Shown here: one piece after another, positions 10,991 to 24,600 of the stretch
Layout: every line of letters begins with the position of its first letter
How positions within the stretch are numbered: the first letter of the stretch is position 1
DNA from: Telopea speciosissima
Lineage: Eukaryota > Streptophyta > Magnoliopsida > Proteales > Proteaceae
Direction: 5' to 3'
NCBI RefSeq assembly: GCF_018873765.1
Contig: NC_057924.1
Location: forward strand, 1,364,001 to 1,428,000
Length of the DNA: 64,000 bases
Translations under genes and position numbers: made by a program
The notes under the pieces: model-generated
Database searches by the model: none
What the model saw: only the letters and a program-made list of their open reading frames with translations
Told to the model about the DNA's origin: nothing

Positions 10991-13900
10991 TTAGTCGAAG
11001 TTTTTACACTTGGCTAATTCATAAAATGCATCTTTTATGGGTTCCTCAATCTTGTGCCTGTTAGTCTGTAGAGAGGAAGGCAAAGAGTAACCATGTCGTA
11101 TGATACAAAATTAGAAGCCAAAGAACATAGGATATGTAACCAACTCATTCAACAAATATAATAGGTGCAAGCACACAAGCTCATGAGCAAAATCTTAGAA
11201 ACTTTATGGGGGACTCTATACAGTTAGAACCATATCAGATTGCCAAAAATAATAGGATCTAAACAAATAACGCTAAAGTTTTTCAGGAATCAGATCAGTC
11301 AAAGAATTGGAAACAACATTACCTTCAAAGATGGGACAAGAGCAAACACTTCATCAACTGATTCAGGGCAAATGTTGGCGATCATGCATATCTGCAGTCA
11401 GCAGACATGAAATATTAATTGATCATGTGATATTAAATAACTAAACATCTTTTTCAATCCATCCATCAAAAAGAAAACCATTTGTGTTGAGCTCCAAACC
11501 TCGCCATCAGAGATGTCGTGTCTTTTGAGTGTTCTAAATATGAGTTAATGTTTCAAAAGCAGTTGAACCCTGAGAAAGATACTAAATTAAGCATACAAAA
11601 TATAAACTATGTAATCAATGTTCTCCAAACATCAGAAAGGATACTGTAGGGCTCGTCTCACAGACTGATGACTCGTATAATGGTTACCAGCTTTGGCATA
11701 CAGCAGTCCTTTGTCAAATGATCTGAAAAGCAGAACATCTCATCAGATATTTAGCCATCAATGCCAATCAAGATAAGCAGCAATACTGCAAGTCGTATGT
11801 AAGAAACTCAAGTTGCAAAGGAAATTAAGATTTGAACTGATTCCCCACTCTGGCATTTTAAAAGTTGGATCCTCAGACAGACTGGCTTGCTGATCCTGGA
11901 TCCCTTGTAAAAGGACTGCTGCCTCACAATCCATCAGGCATTTTGCATCCTTCGGAAGCTCTGGAATGATTAAAATAAAATGTTAAAAGTATTTCCAAGT
12001 GAAACCACATAGTCCATCATCTACCTATGTTTGGTAAAAAAATTTTACAGGATTATCTACAGAACATGGTTATTAGTACCTTATAGGGAGGCAGGAAGGG
12101 GAGAGGTATGTGCAAATATGCAGTAGTCACAAAGATTCACCTACTTTTAACAAGCAGTACCTTTACCATTTAAACTCATTGTGCACAAAAAACAAGTATA
12201 CCTACGAGGTGAGAAAATGCACAAGGACATTTTTATTATTTCCCAGTTTCTTTAATACGTAGTCTCATGCTCAAAACTTGTTTCCATGTGTACTCAACAC
12301 TAACTTGAATTCCATAGGCAGTATTTTCAGAATATTAGTGTGACCAAAAGGTACAATAGTACCTATTTTGTACAACAAGAGAAACACCAACATTAAGGAT
12401 AAAAGTCACTCAAACTACTCAGCGAACTTCCCTTGTATGCTGACTTTACTGGAACTTCGTTCCAGCATTACTAAAAGCTTCTTATCAAAAAAAAAAAATT
12501 CCCTTGTTTTATCACCTATGGTGCTCCACTCATGCATCTGAACATCCTAACCATTCTATAGTAAAATAATTTACAATATTTTACTGGCAATTTTGGAATG
12601 AATTGACTGTTTGGCAGTTCATGAGTGCAACAATAACTGACTTGGCCATCCTTTGAGATGGCAGAGAAGGAAGGGTACTAGTTATTGAATTGAAGACTTC
12701 AACTTGGAGGAATTTTCAGTTATTAACAACCCATTCTTTTGCATTACAGAAAGGGTCAGAGGGTAAGGAATAACTCCTATGTGAAACGCACTGAGACAGT
12801 GGATGAAGCCTCTAAAGCCATCAAAACTGAAGAGTACTCAAAACTAACATAAAGCTCAAGTAGTCTAATGGGTTGGAAAGGAGAACAAAAGAGGCTGTTT
12901 CATGATTCTTCAAGAAGTGCCACAGGATGGCAGGTCACAGTAAAGTCCCATAAGGGAAGAGGGGATATGGATATGGATATGGTTAGGTTTGGCAACCAGG
13001 CAGGTTGGATTTCACACACACACAGAGGGCCAAGTACGAGCAGGTTGAACTAGGTGAGTTATATTCCCAATTCAAACCCAGCCATTTATTAATTGGGGAG
13101 GGGTAGGCCAGCCCAAGCCGAGTCTTTTTTTTTTTTGGGGCGGGTAGCCCATTTATTATTGGGTAGGTTTTGGTTGCTGGTTCGGATATTAATATATAAA
13201 CAGATAACATTTTAGCTTAGTTTTTAGATATTCAGTATCATAAAAATACATTAATTGGACATGAGGCAGATTTGGATGGGTCTGGGTGGCCAATAAGGCA
13301 GGCTGGATGGGTTAAGGTGTCCACATTGGAATAAGAGTATACACTAGCCCATTGGATCCAAGGCCATTCCCAAGGCCAACCAATTTAATGATCAAGCTAA
13401 CAGGCCAAGCCAGAGTAGTAAATGGAACAAGACTGGGTGGGTTAAAGTAACTGGCTGGGTTGGTGACTTTGTGAAGATCTATTGGGAAGTAATTCATGAT
13501 CAATTAACCTGGAGTTTTATTAGGCCAAGATTTATGTCAATGGATGGATTGGCAAGGTTTCCCAGATGGGTAACGGTCTTCAATAAGGGGGTTTTCGCCT
13601 TGATGAACTCAAGGTTGACAACAAGTTCCAGTCACTGACTTTCAAAAAAGCAAGCCCCTAAATATTGCAGCTTCTCCCTCCAGTTACCCCTTAAACGGAA
13701 AACTACACTGCATTCATTATAGCACGTGTAGCTTTTTTTTTATAGCTTATAGCTTTGAGCAAAGGGTTTTATCCTGTATTTATAAGCTTGACTTATCAGG
13801 AAAAAATGGAAAGTCATCTAAGTCAAACAAAAAAATACGAAGTGGCAAACAAAATAGAATGACATAGCATAAACACAATCACATAAAACTATTTTAAAAT

Positions 13901-15871
13901 TCAAAACAAGTTGAAGAACATAAGAATTTGGATATGGAAGGGAGCTTAGACAATTTGAATACAAACCTTCTTCCACATTCAACTCTAGAACAGTTGGTTC
14001 CTTTGGCACAGTGCCCTTGCCACCAGTCTTTCCTGTCTTATCGTTCTTCCCTCCTTTGCTGCCATCTCCTTGACAATCAAACATTGTACAAGAGACAGAT
14101 TATCAATAGGTTCACTACAATCAGACACATTTAACCGGAGGACCTATTAATATGACAATTCAAAGCATGTGATAGAAAAAGGGAAGCAAATACAATCAAA
14201 AGTTCTGCATAAAGAAGAAACTCATGTAACCAAAGGACCCATTAATATGATAATCTGAACATATGACAGAAGGTACAAGTCATACCTTTGGCTACAGGGC
14301 TCTCAAACAAGATTTTACCACCTGATTTTGATGAACTTCTGATCCTTGCTGTTGGCGAATCTAAAGTATCCACAGAACCATATCAGAGAAATGATACTAA
14401 AATAAGTTCCAATTAATTAGAGGAAAATATTTCCAAGAAAGAAACCTAGCACCAGAATTGAACCCAAACCCAACAAATTCTAGAATAAAATTTTATATGA
14501 AACTAAAACCATTCAATGCATGGGATAAAATTGAGAAAATAGGAGGAGAAAAAGAGCAAGGTCAAAAGCAGTGTGAACCTTCAGAATCCGAAGTCTCAAA
14601 GTGAACCTTCCTCCTTCCCTTCTTTGATGAGCCATCCTTCCCTTTCAGTGAAGCTACACAAAAGTTCAGGAAAAAAATTGAAAAAAAAAAATGTGATTGT
14701 TCAATTTCATGTCAAAATAGCAATGAAAGTAATCGTTTTCTTTTTCATTTCATAATTTTTTAAGGAAAAAACAAAATGAGGAGACCTGTCATTAGTAGTT
14801 TTTCCAGCCCTTTTGAACAATTCTAGGCCTTACACTCTGAAAACATATGTAGGGTTTCAGCCCATATAAGAAAACAGGTTTCCTTCTTCTTTTTTTTTTT
14901 TTTTTGTTTCAGAGGCATTGGATCAGTATGGAAGAAACACATATATGATACCATCCATTGAGTTATCAAACAAAAGGAAATAAAAAATGAAAGTAGTATG
15001 ACTAACCATAGACAGATTTACATTATGTCAGGTATATGAAGAGTATAAACTAAACTATTAAAAAAAATAAAGAGTACAAACTACTTATCTGTCGAAAGTA
15101 GATGTAGCCGACCGCATTTAGTTGGGATAAGGCTGAGTTGTTGTTGTATAACGAGTACGAACTAAACTATTACAAAGAATAAAGAGTACAAACTACTTAT
15201 CTGTCGAAAGTAGATGTTATAAATCAACCTATCCCATTCATCTGTGAATATGTGTATGCTGTTCACAATTCCTCCGAAGTCTTTCAAGACTGAGGGCCAC
15301 AAAAGAGTAGACCTCTAATTTCTATCTCGACTTCCAGCCAAGGAACCCATTTAACTTAGAAAAATAATTGCTATTTGCTTTCTGCAATGCAAGTGCAATT
15401 CCAACACAACTAACCACAGTGATAAAACACCTAAGAAGGCTACAAGATGTCTAGGCCTGTTAATTTACCTACCGGATGTCAAACAATCTAAACATGATAA
15501 ACAATAAAAATAATTGTTGGAAATAATAATCCAAAATATACATATCAACATATGTAACTAAAGGGGATAGGGTATTTATCTTAATTATAGACAAACCGAG
15601 GTTGATGATGGCAATTTCAAGCACCATATAACGCGACACAAATCTGAAAAACATAAAGAAACTAGAGGAATCGATGGGGCTGAGTCGTGACAAAAGTCAC
15701 TCTCCTTAAGATTGTAGACGCCTCCTATGGTGCAAATCGGGTCCTTGTGAATCAGTCTCTAAGATAAAGCACTCCAGACATGAAGCTATCTAGTAGTGAT
15801 GCACTTCACTTACTAAGCTACTAAGGGCACAAAGATTTGCACTCAATTGGATATAAACAAACAAGAGAAAG

Positions 15872-15902
<31 letters not shown>

Positions 15903-16805
15903 CTGAGATTGTCTCCAATTGTCAGAGAAATGGGCAAGACCCCTTTTCTTTATATACGAGAAGAAGAGGCACCCCCAACTGCCCAAGGGATGTCTCCAAA
16001 AGATATGCCCACAAACCAAGTCTTTTCCTACAAGACTTGTTTGTTGACCATTAAAACAAGTCTTCCAATAGGCATAATCATTGATCATTTAGGTGTCAAT
16101 TAGGAAACGACCAAAACCCTATACTATTTGGAATTATATATTTTAATTCATATAAAATTCCAACAATAATACCAAACTAAACGCTTCAACTTCAAAAATT
16201 GCTTAAATTATGGGGGCAAAATGAGATGCCTTCCATTTATTACTGTATTCTTACTATTCTTTCGCCGCCCAGTTTACCCGTTGCGTCCATCATTAAGGAA
16301 ATTCAAAAGAAAATAACACATCAAAGAAACATAGTCCACTTTGTAGGTGTGGATACTAAAAAATTAATACAGCTCAAGTTACCAACCCAATGCACATCAC
16401 AGAGAACCATTCAATGAAAATATTCACTTTCTCAACTGAAGTTAATAAAAAAAAAAAAAAACAAAATCTAAAAGAAGCATCTGCTTTTCAAATATTGCAA
16501 AAACCACATACCGCATGACAACCAAGATGAGTCGTGTTCCAGACCAACTAAACCCACCCAAAAGGGGGTGGGAGAGAACCCTAAACGCGCACTACAAGTT
16601 AAAGAAAACCCTAATTTCTGGTTTTAGACGTCGCATTCGTAAGATCAGTTCAAACAATGTTGCAATGTAGTTAATAGGATCGCAAGGGGGGGGGGGGGCG
16701 GGGATAAACAAGAAAGAAGGTCTAACCTTCCTTCTTACTGGGGGATTTCGATGAAAGCTTTCGTTCTTTCGGCAGCGAGAATCCTTTTCCACCTTTCTCC
16801 GCCAT
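10991..16805 (-). CDS. NRPD4: RNA polymerase IV/V subunit 4 (RPB4-like), 9 exons
   Basis: Minus-strand exons: 16805-16727, 14653-14579, 14360-14286, 14068-13967, 11960-11849, 11722-11645, 11533-11500, 11391-11323, 11065-10991. All junctions are GT-AG with phase kept, giving 232 residues. The start MAEKGGKGFSLPKERK and the basic, Ser/Gly/Lys-rich first 110 residues ending in an acidic patch are the plant-specific extension of NRPD4/NRPE4. The C-terminal half is the RPB4 fold: LPKDAKCLMDCEAA, SLSEDPTFKMPESFDKG, NHYTSHQSVRRALQ, then DISDGEICMIANICPESVDE and LVPSLK. This subunit pairs with the RPB7-like subunit in the stalk of polymerases IV and V, which make and use non-coding RNA in RNA-directed DNA methylation. 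The N-terminal extension separates it from the shorter Pol II NRPB4. Introns 1 and 4 are about 2 kb. No damage is seen. Confidence 0.9.
11961..13966. other. Fourth intron of the NRPD4/NRPE4-like gene
   Basis: About 2 kb with no recognised coding exon. A short gatatggatatggatatgg tandem lies at about 12963-12980 and a CA run at about 13013-13023. The 13030-13560 part is rich in ggcaggttgg / ggcaaccagg motifs that look like an old repeat. The frames at 12868-13210 come from these motifs. Confidence 0.45.
15039..15213. repeat. LINE 3'-end stub between 65-bp direct repeats
   Basis: A 44-base core (about 15105-15148, gtagccgaccgcatttagtt then gggataaggctgagttgttg) is the typical last segment of plant L1-type LINEs, also present at 27545-27595 and 48043-48085. 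It is flanked by copies of a roughly 65-bp sequence, left about 15039-15104 and right about 15149-15213. They agree over aataaagagtacaaactac and ttatctgtcgaaagtagatg, with about seven differences elsewhere. The structure is an extremely 5'-truncated LINE insertion with a very long target duplication, inside the first intron of the NRPD4/NRPE4-like gene. Confidence 0.75.
15876..15902. repeat. Poly-A tract in an intron
   Basis: A run of about 26 A in the first intron of the NRPD4/NRPE4-like gene. It might mark the tail of an old retroposed sequence, but no upstream element is recognised. The antisense poly-Phe frame here is an artefact. Confidence 0.7.
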
Positions 16806-17280
16806 TACTGCAGCAAGGAGAAACTGTACAACTGAGCTTCCTCTGACGGGCCACCTACAAAGTCTTCCCCTGACTCTGCAAATATCTGAAACGTGGCAAT
16901 TTGAATACCCAGTGCTCACGTGTTCAGGTTAGCACGGGGCAAAGAAGTGAAAAAACTGTAGATACCACTATACCAGCTCAAATATCTGAAACGTTTCGCA
17001 AGTTGAGTAGACTTTTATAACCAAAAAAAACAAAAAAAAAAAAGAAGTTTTTCGTGTAGGGAAGCGTGGAGCCTGCACGTAGGGGGCCAATTGAAGCGCA
17101 TGCGGAATCACCATGCGCACTAGCCGTTTAATATAGTTGGGTCGTTACTTGTTGACCCCGTTTGTGATCATAGACCACCCTCCATTTGGTGGTGCTGGTG
17201 CTGGTGCTGGTGCTGGTGCTGCCTCTTGGTGTGCCCAAGGATACATAAAAAAGAAAAAAGAATGTTCGAATGCAAGGATC
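16806..17280. promoter_or_regulatory. Probable NRPD4/NRPE4-like promoter region
   Basis: This lies immediately upstream of the start codon at 16805 on the minus strand and must contain the leader and promoter if the start is right. No TATA box or defined element can be assigned. A GGTGCT hexamer repeated about five times lies at 17189-17221. The antisense frame encoding Ala-Pro repeats here is that microsatellite, not a gene. Confidence 0.35.
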
Positions 17281-17385
17281 CTGCTACTCCAAATCTGGGA
17301 GGGGTAGATGTACACAGCCTTAACCCCTATTTCACAGGAGAGGGTGTTTTCAAATTTTGAATCTACAACCAACAAGTTACAGCTT
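17281..17385 (-). mobile_element. Partial Au-like SINE
   Basis: The sequence ctccaaatctgggaggggta, then gatgtacacagccttaaccc, then aggagagggtgtttt is a diverged copy of the body of the SINE at 4733-4903, in the same orientation. It stops before the 5' box A region, and the box B position reads gattcaaaa. It is therefore a 5'-truncated, decayed copy upstream of the NRPD4/NRPE4-like gene. Confidence 0.7.
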
Positions 17386-18688
17386 GAATAGACTCACTGT
17401 TTCAAAAATAAGAATCGAATCAATCGACTGTGCCAATTTTAGATGGGAATCAATCGATCTCAATCCCGATTCCAACTATTCCGAAACAGCCTATTCTAGG
17501 GTTTTATTGAATCGCTACATTTCAGATATGAGGGGTCAATTCAGGTCGATTCCGGTTTGATCCGGATTGAAAACGAAAACATCAATTTCGACCAATGTTG
17601 ATTTTGATACCAATCCGGATTGGCGCCGTATCAATCCAAATTGGATAGATTTACCCATGATTTTCTTTTAAACTCACATTTTTTTAACATTTTGACCCTT
17701 AGTCTGACTCTGTACCAATACTAAATCGGCCAAGAATCGGTATTGATCTCTACCGATGAGAATCAACCGATTCAAAACCGATTCCTCTTCATGATCAATA
17801 GGAACGATTCAATCCCCATTCCCAAGTTTAAAATCCTTGAAATTTGAAATTATGTACTACGAGAGCTCAAGTGTGCTAGGCATACAATCAAATGTCTCCA
17901 AAAGACACCCAAGAGAAGGGGTGTCTCCAAAAGCCTTACTGTTATGATCAGTATAATTAAAAGAATAGTAGTTAGAGACTGGGATTAGATTAGCTAGATT
18001 GTTGAGTAATTAATTAAGTGGTTTGTTATTTAGTTAGCTAGATTGGGATTAGATTAGCTAAATTTGAAATTATGCCCTCAAAGTGGCATAATCCCTTCTT
18101 CCTCTTCTCTGTTTCTAGCAGGCCGATACTTAATCGTATCATTTGGTTCTTTCGTTGAGAGAGGAGAGATTCCATTCACCATTAGTCTTTTTCAATTCTT
18201 CCACGCAAGAATAGAGGGTAGAGTGTTGGATATGTACCGGGATGGTAAAATAAGGCCGAGGGGATCCAGGGAACTGTCAATATCTTATTGTACACTGACT
18301 TTCCTGGTTTGTAATACCTTTCCCAGGTTGGTAATATATTTCTCGTAGACTCAACAAGTGGGTTCCAGACCATGGGAAGGTTCACAAATCACAATAGAAT
18401 CCTCTGGATCCAGGTCAACAGAGTAATTCTATCAAATCGAAAAAAAAAAGGGTATTCCCTAAAATGAAATTACTCGTAATTCAAAATGCCCACAGGATGA
18501 ATCAGATTATACAAATCCCTACCTAGAAACAGTGAGGGTGCCTTTACATGCCAACGAAAGGGGAGCATTTCTTTTTCCCTCTTACATTATCTGAACTAAA
18601 AAATAAATAAATTAATATATATTGAGATGTAAATTCCTAAACGGGGGCCCTGGAAATTTAGAAACACGTATCAAAAACACGAAATGCC
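17386..18688. other. Intergenic between two minus-strand genes
   Basis: From 17390 to about 17850 the DNA is made of the degenerate gaatcaatcgattc / aaccgattc motifs also seen near the left end. A 20-base motif (tgggattagattagctagat) is nearly duplicated at about 17981 and 18044. No gene is recognised; the frame at 18064-18348 has no family features. The final stretch should hold the 3' untranslated region of the FNBP4-like gene. Confidence 0.45.
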
Positions 18689-21600
18689 TCATCTTGTCGG
18701 CTTGGTCCATGTTGTCTCCGAAGTGACCGTGTTCCCATAGTATACTTCTTTCGATGATTCATCCCAATATGCCTGAAGAGTTAGAAGTACTTAGACTAAA
18801 ATAAAGTAGAAAGTTTAAAAAAAAAATGCATTGGAAAATGAAATTGAAAATAAGAATACTAAGGTAATAAAGTGTGAAAGGTCTCAAGTTCATCGGCACT
18901 GAATGCATACTTCTCAATTAAAACACCATTTTCTGGGAATAACAACAAACAATGCATAGTGAGCACAATTTTATTCAACATTTTATGGTCTCCAACTATC
19001 AGAAAGGAAGGGGTGGGGAGAGAACTTAATTGAGCATATGGAATTTGATTTCGCAAAACTTTTTCTGGTCGATGGAGCAGTGATGGAACATCGTGATCTT
19101 GGACTAATCCACCAACCAAAAAGAGTACCCATGACTACCTCTGACCAGAGAACCTCTTCCCTTTGTCTTTTATCTAGTTATTTTAGCTGAAACTCTAAAT
19201 TTAAAACCACTGGGTTAAAATCTTTCATCCTTGGTTTGATATGATGTAAAATGACCCCACGTAGATTCCAGCCTGTAAGAGATATAGTTGGATGTTCATC
19301 CAGTATATAGGCAGGAGGAAATCAGTTTTCAGCTATCACTGCCACTCCTCCGCATGAAATGTCCCTTTCCAATGGCTTTAATCCGAAGCAAATCTGACCG
19401 TCTTCAATAGGATCCCAACAAAACTCATCATTTCTCTAACCCATGTACAAACAAAGAATCTAAATTCTAAGTTGATAAATTTCCAATTTCATTAACATTG
19501 GTGACACAATATCACAGTAGTCTACAGCTGCCATTTCACTAATTAGATATCATCAACTGGCAGTCATAAAAATAGATCAAAATTACTTGGGAGGTGCCAA
19601 TTACTGATGGGAGTTGGTCAACTAAGTTTTGAAAGTGGAAATACCTGCCATCCAGACGGGAGATCTCTTGAAAGCTCAATTAAATCAGGCTGCTGCTTTT
19701 CCTTCACAGACACCTCTGGTGCAGCTTCCACTGCCTCTCTGGTTGATTGAGCCCTCTTACGCCTAACCCGTTCACGCCTACGCCATAGAAAAAATAAGAC
19801 ATCGCAGAAAGGAAATGTAATGCAACGTGTCAATAAGTATTAGAAATATTATTTAAACATTTTTTTTTTGGTAATAATATTATTTAAACATTTGGAGACC
19901 ATAGAAATGGAGTTCAAAATAAAGCAACACAAGGGCTCTAAACTTTCTCGCCAAATTCACCCCAAATACCAAGTAAAAAAACGGTTTAGCAGTTTAGCAC
20001 CCCACTAGAGATGCAGTGGGTGTGTGGAAAGCTAAATAACGTGCATCCACCTATTGTCCAAAAACTTAAAATTTTAATAAGATAGCCTTGAAAAGAAGAT
20101 CAGTATAAGCAATCACTTGATAAGGTCCATCTATGGTCCACTTTACAAGGAAAAAACAGGTCATTGCTGTAGCTTTGAAGAGGGGAATACACTCAGCAAC
20201 AGTCCCAGCATATCAAGGGATGGCAGCCAATAAACCAAGATTTACCAGTGTCACTAAGAAATGCAAGGCAGGTTAGAAAACAAACATACCAATCACCACC
20301 TAGTGGCTGAAAATTAGCATTATCTCTAGCTTCTCCTGTAGCAATTTGTTGTGCACGCCATTCCTGCAAGCAAAGAACTGTAAATTGCCAAAACCAACAC
20401 AGAGCAGCAGTTATTGAGACATAAAGAGGGGACTAATCTGGGCGCACCTCAATTTCCTTTTGCCGCTTCCTTTCTAACAACTCATAAGCATTTTGAGGTT
20501 CATCTTCCTCATCCTCATACAACTCCTCTTTAGCAGCTTTCCACTGATAAAACAAAATAGTCAATCTCAATCCTCACAAAGCATTACAGGTAACATGCAC
20601 TCAGTTTCAGCATAACATCCATCAGCCCATAAAGAAATGAGACAAAATATACCTTGTCCACAAGGCTGGAGACCTTCTTGTTAGACCTCAAAGTAGGTGC
20701 CACTGCAACTGTACGTTTCTTGCCTCGCAAAACTGATAGAAGGAGAAGGAAATAAAACAAATTCTTCAGAATGAAAAGTATAAATTGTGTCTCCAAACAG
20801 AACAAGGGAGAGTCTGGTTTAGGACTAGTGGTAACATCACAAACAATTAAAATATAGATCACATTTCAGCAAGCACACAGAGAGCAAATGCTGTCTGATT
20901 ACATGATAGAGGCAAATTTTTTTTTTTTGTGGGGTGGGGGGAGGGGGAGATTGGAACCTGTGTTGACATGTGAGACCTGCAACCATCATTCTAAAGGTTC
21001 CAGCTTAGCACACCTTAAATAATTAGAGAGAAGAGAAGCCTGCCTTGTTGAGAGTTTGTGCTGGAAAGACTGGAAATGCCCCTATTCAATAATTTTAGTT
21101 GCTGCATCAAACGGCTCACAACAAGGCAGTAGAAAGTGATTTCCTAAATTATAGGTGCATGATCGTTTTTTCTCTTTGGGGGGGGGGGGGGGAGAAGTGA
21201 CATTACAGACACAAGATGAGATGTCAACGTTATTTTTGGATCCCTACACACCAGGCCAACTGGAGTGGTAGTAGCAGAAAGTCACTGTTCCAGATCAACA
21301 TAATTGTCCATGCAATGAATCCTCTTCTAGACTACTTTGTTTCATAAATAGAATCTAATACATATCATATAATCACAAACATCAGTAAAATTGTAAAGGA
21401 GGGACCCAAAACATATACAGGCCCAACTTCAATAAAGACCGTATCTTCACCCTTTTAACAGCTCATATAGCCACAATTGACATTTGAACCCTGGGAATCT
21501 GGGATCTACAGGACAGTAAATGACATTGAGGCATACTGAAGATATAACTGTACACAGAAGCTTAAGAACTCCCACTATATCATAGTATGATCAGAATATT

Positions 21601-24600
21601 TCAAATGATTAGACAATATAATATACCTTTAGACTGGACCTTAGATACAGTAGCAGATTGTGCAACAGAAGCAACAGTTCCTGATGTTGCAGGGCCACCA
21701 TCATTTGCTACTTTGTTTTCTGTAGTGGCTAAGGTAGGAGGAACTTGTAGAATAACCGTCTCATTCTCATGCCCAACAGCAGAAACATCAGACTCAACCA
21801 TTGTACTTGGAACCGAACTATTTCTGGATTCTGTGAAGATCTCAACAGATGACGTTTGAGCAGACGCAGCAGTATCATGGTAACTCACAGAACCAGATCC
21901 ACTGTACATACCAGAGGAATCTATGCTATTGATTACAGCTCCAGGGGGTACTGTTCCGTTAGAATAGTCATAATACACAATGGACTCCACAGGAAGCGGG
22001 TTTACTACTATAGGTGCAGGTTCTGGATATGTGTTCTCCATCGTTTCATAATATGCTGGTTGCGGAGGAGGCTCAACTAGTTGACATACTTCAACATGGG
22101 CATAATAATTAGCATTTGGGACTTCAGTAATAGTGGTACCGTAATAGTCAAAATTAGAAATTGGATAAGCCAAATTGAACTGCTCCGTGTATGGAGTTTC
22201 TGCTGTTTCGGAATACAGCGGTGGTGGGGGATATGAGGGGAGCGGGTCATCAGGTGGAGGAGGAGGAACCGGTTCATTATCAGGAGGTGGTGGAGGTATC
22301 CACTCTTCATCTGGAAGTGGTGGAGCAGTACTTTCAACTTCAGGCACCGAGAAGTATTCTGCAGGGATAGTTGGCTGAATTTGTTGATCAGTTCGCGGTA
22401 AAGATTTGGCATTCAATGCATATCCAGAAGTCGTGTTGTCTGCATGAGTTTCATCATCAACATCCATGTCAACATCCATGTCAACATCTTCACCCGTATG
22501 GGGGCCCGTTTTGGAAATCGATATGTCCAGAAGTTTGGTACCATTGGCCTTCTCCAAATTTCCTTCTGCTTTGCTGCCTAAATGCTGAGTAGAAGATTGT
22601 GTTAAAAGGGTTTCTTCAGCATTACCAAGATCATCGGCAGATCTGTCATGTGATTCTTTATTGACCACCTTCAGCATATCAACAGCGGGAAGGATCTGTG
22701 GATTTTCAGAATTAGAGATTATTACATCTTCCTTCTCATCCAATCTACAGTCTCCCATGCTTTGCACGTTCTCAGCTTCATGCAGTTGTTCAGATTTAAC
22801 AAACTGGGAGAGCTCATTATCAATGGCACATTCAATTCGTTTAAGCTGTCCTTCAGAGTGCAGCCAAAATGGCAGCAAAGAAGGACCATAAGCAAGGAGA
22901 GACTTGAAATCAGAAAGTCTGATCTCAACTTCTAAGATATACTTTGACAACCAGTCACGTCCTTCGGGTTTATCCTTGTATCTGAATCAAATAAAATATT
23001 TAGGTATTAGGGAAGGGTATAGCATTAATAATCAAGAACAGACTGAAGCACAAATGGTGAACGAACAACAAATTTCCAAAGATATCAGTCAACAAAATTT
23101 TATCACACTTTCCGTTGCAGCAGAACTACAGTTCTCACTTCCTGCATCAAGAGATGAGACACATGACCATCAATACAACCTGTCCAATTGTTGGACAACA
23201 TACCCCTGTACTGGGCACGGGACAATACCCTTGATATACTAAATATCCAGACCATCTAAATCTATGCAATGCACGGTACTAAATTGGAGAGCTTGGATGC
23301 TATGCAACTGAAAGTTCCACTTCCAGACGGTGACGATTGTCCAATCAACATGAAGCTTGATTTATGGACAATTCAAGAGGTGTCCACACATTTGGCCAAG
23401 TCAGATCGATTGGCCGGAAAAGATTTCTCTTTGCAATGTGTCACATGACTTGTATGTCATTTCATTTCACAAACATCCTGAGAAAAGGTTATTCCTCACA
23501 AGAGCCTCCAATTTGGTGGCCAGGTTTCACCCACAACGTATAATCAATCCATATGGAAGTATCAGCAGTTTGATATTCACACAGACTCACGAGTGACATG
23601 TTTTGTGTTTGTTTGCACACATGTGGATAAATGTGTGGTGTTAGTGTATGTAGACATACATGCACCCAAAATGTAGACACATGGAGAAGGGAGAAAGTTA
23701 AAGAGTTAACGTTGTAATACCCTTCTACTGCCTTTAAACGCTGTAACAAACTTTCACCATACTTCACAAGATCAGAAGAAAGAGCACGCCCTGCTTCATA
23801 GTTTTCTTGGTGTTCATTGATTCCAGTAATTTGGTCTTTCAGGCCTGAAATGGAAAAGGTTGACTGCTCTTTGGAATAACCACATAGCGAAGACATTTCT
23901 TGACACGGTGCAGTAACTTTACCAGAGCCATCATCCGATTCTGTTTGCTCGACTTTGGCACCCAATTTTAGATCATCTAGACTTTGATCTTTGTATCTTT
24001 CATTCCAATTATCCATTTCAAGCCCCAATTCATGCTTTTCCATGAATTCAGGTATCAATTTAGAATCATTAGGCTCATCACCAGCAGTCACGTTTGAGAA
24101 CACATTTAGTTGTGTAAAATTTGGATTGGATGCACAATTATCCACATGAGAACTCTCCTTGACTTCATTAACAACAGGAACTTTCTGTTCACTGGCCATT
24201 TCTGTTCCCTGAGTCAAAACATCAGGTACTTCCCATGATGTTTCACCTGTCTCTATATTCCAGTAATAGTATTTATTGCTCTCTTCATGCATTACTATCT
24301 TCCAACCAGAGGTCACATCTCCAACAACTTGTATCCCAGAAGACCCTGAATCAGAGACTTGTGCCCCCGAATCTGCTTGGTTGCCCGGATCACCTGAAGT
24401 AGCAACATTAGTTTCTACAGTATCAGCGCTACCCATGTCTATGGCAGCATCAGGTTGAGCAAAATCGTTCCCCACATCCTCTTCATTGACCTGATGAGAA
24501 GCAACTTCTTTGCTTGCATTTCCTACCAGTTCTTCACATTCTGTAACCACAGCTTCCTCTACCTGACACAGCACAACTTAAATTTATATTGTCATGTGAA

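Noticed and set aside
15843..16088. Poly-Phe frame on the minus strand
   Set aside because: Translation of a poly-A tract inside an intron.
17145..17375. Frame with Ala-Pro repeats, minus strand
   Set aside because: Encoded by the GGTGCT microsatellite and part of a SINE; no gene context.
22175..22378. Gly/Ser-rich frame on the plus strand
   Set aside because: Antisense shadow of the proline-rich tract of the FNBP4-like protein.
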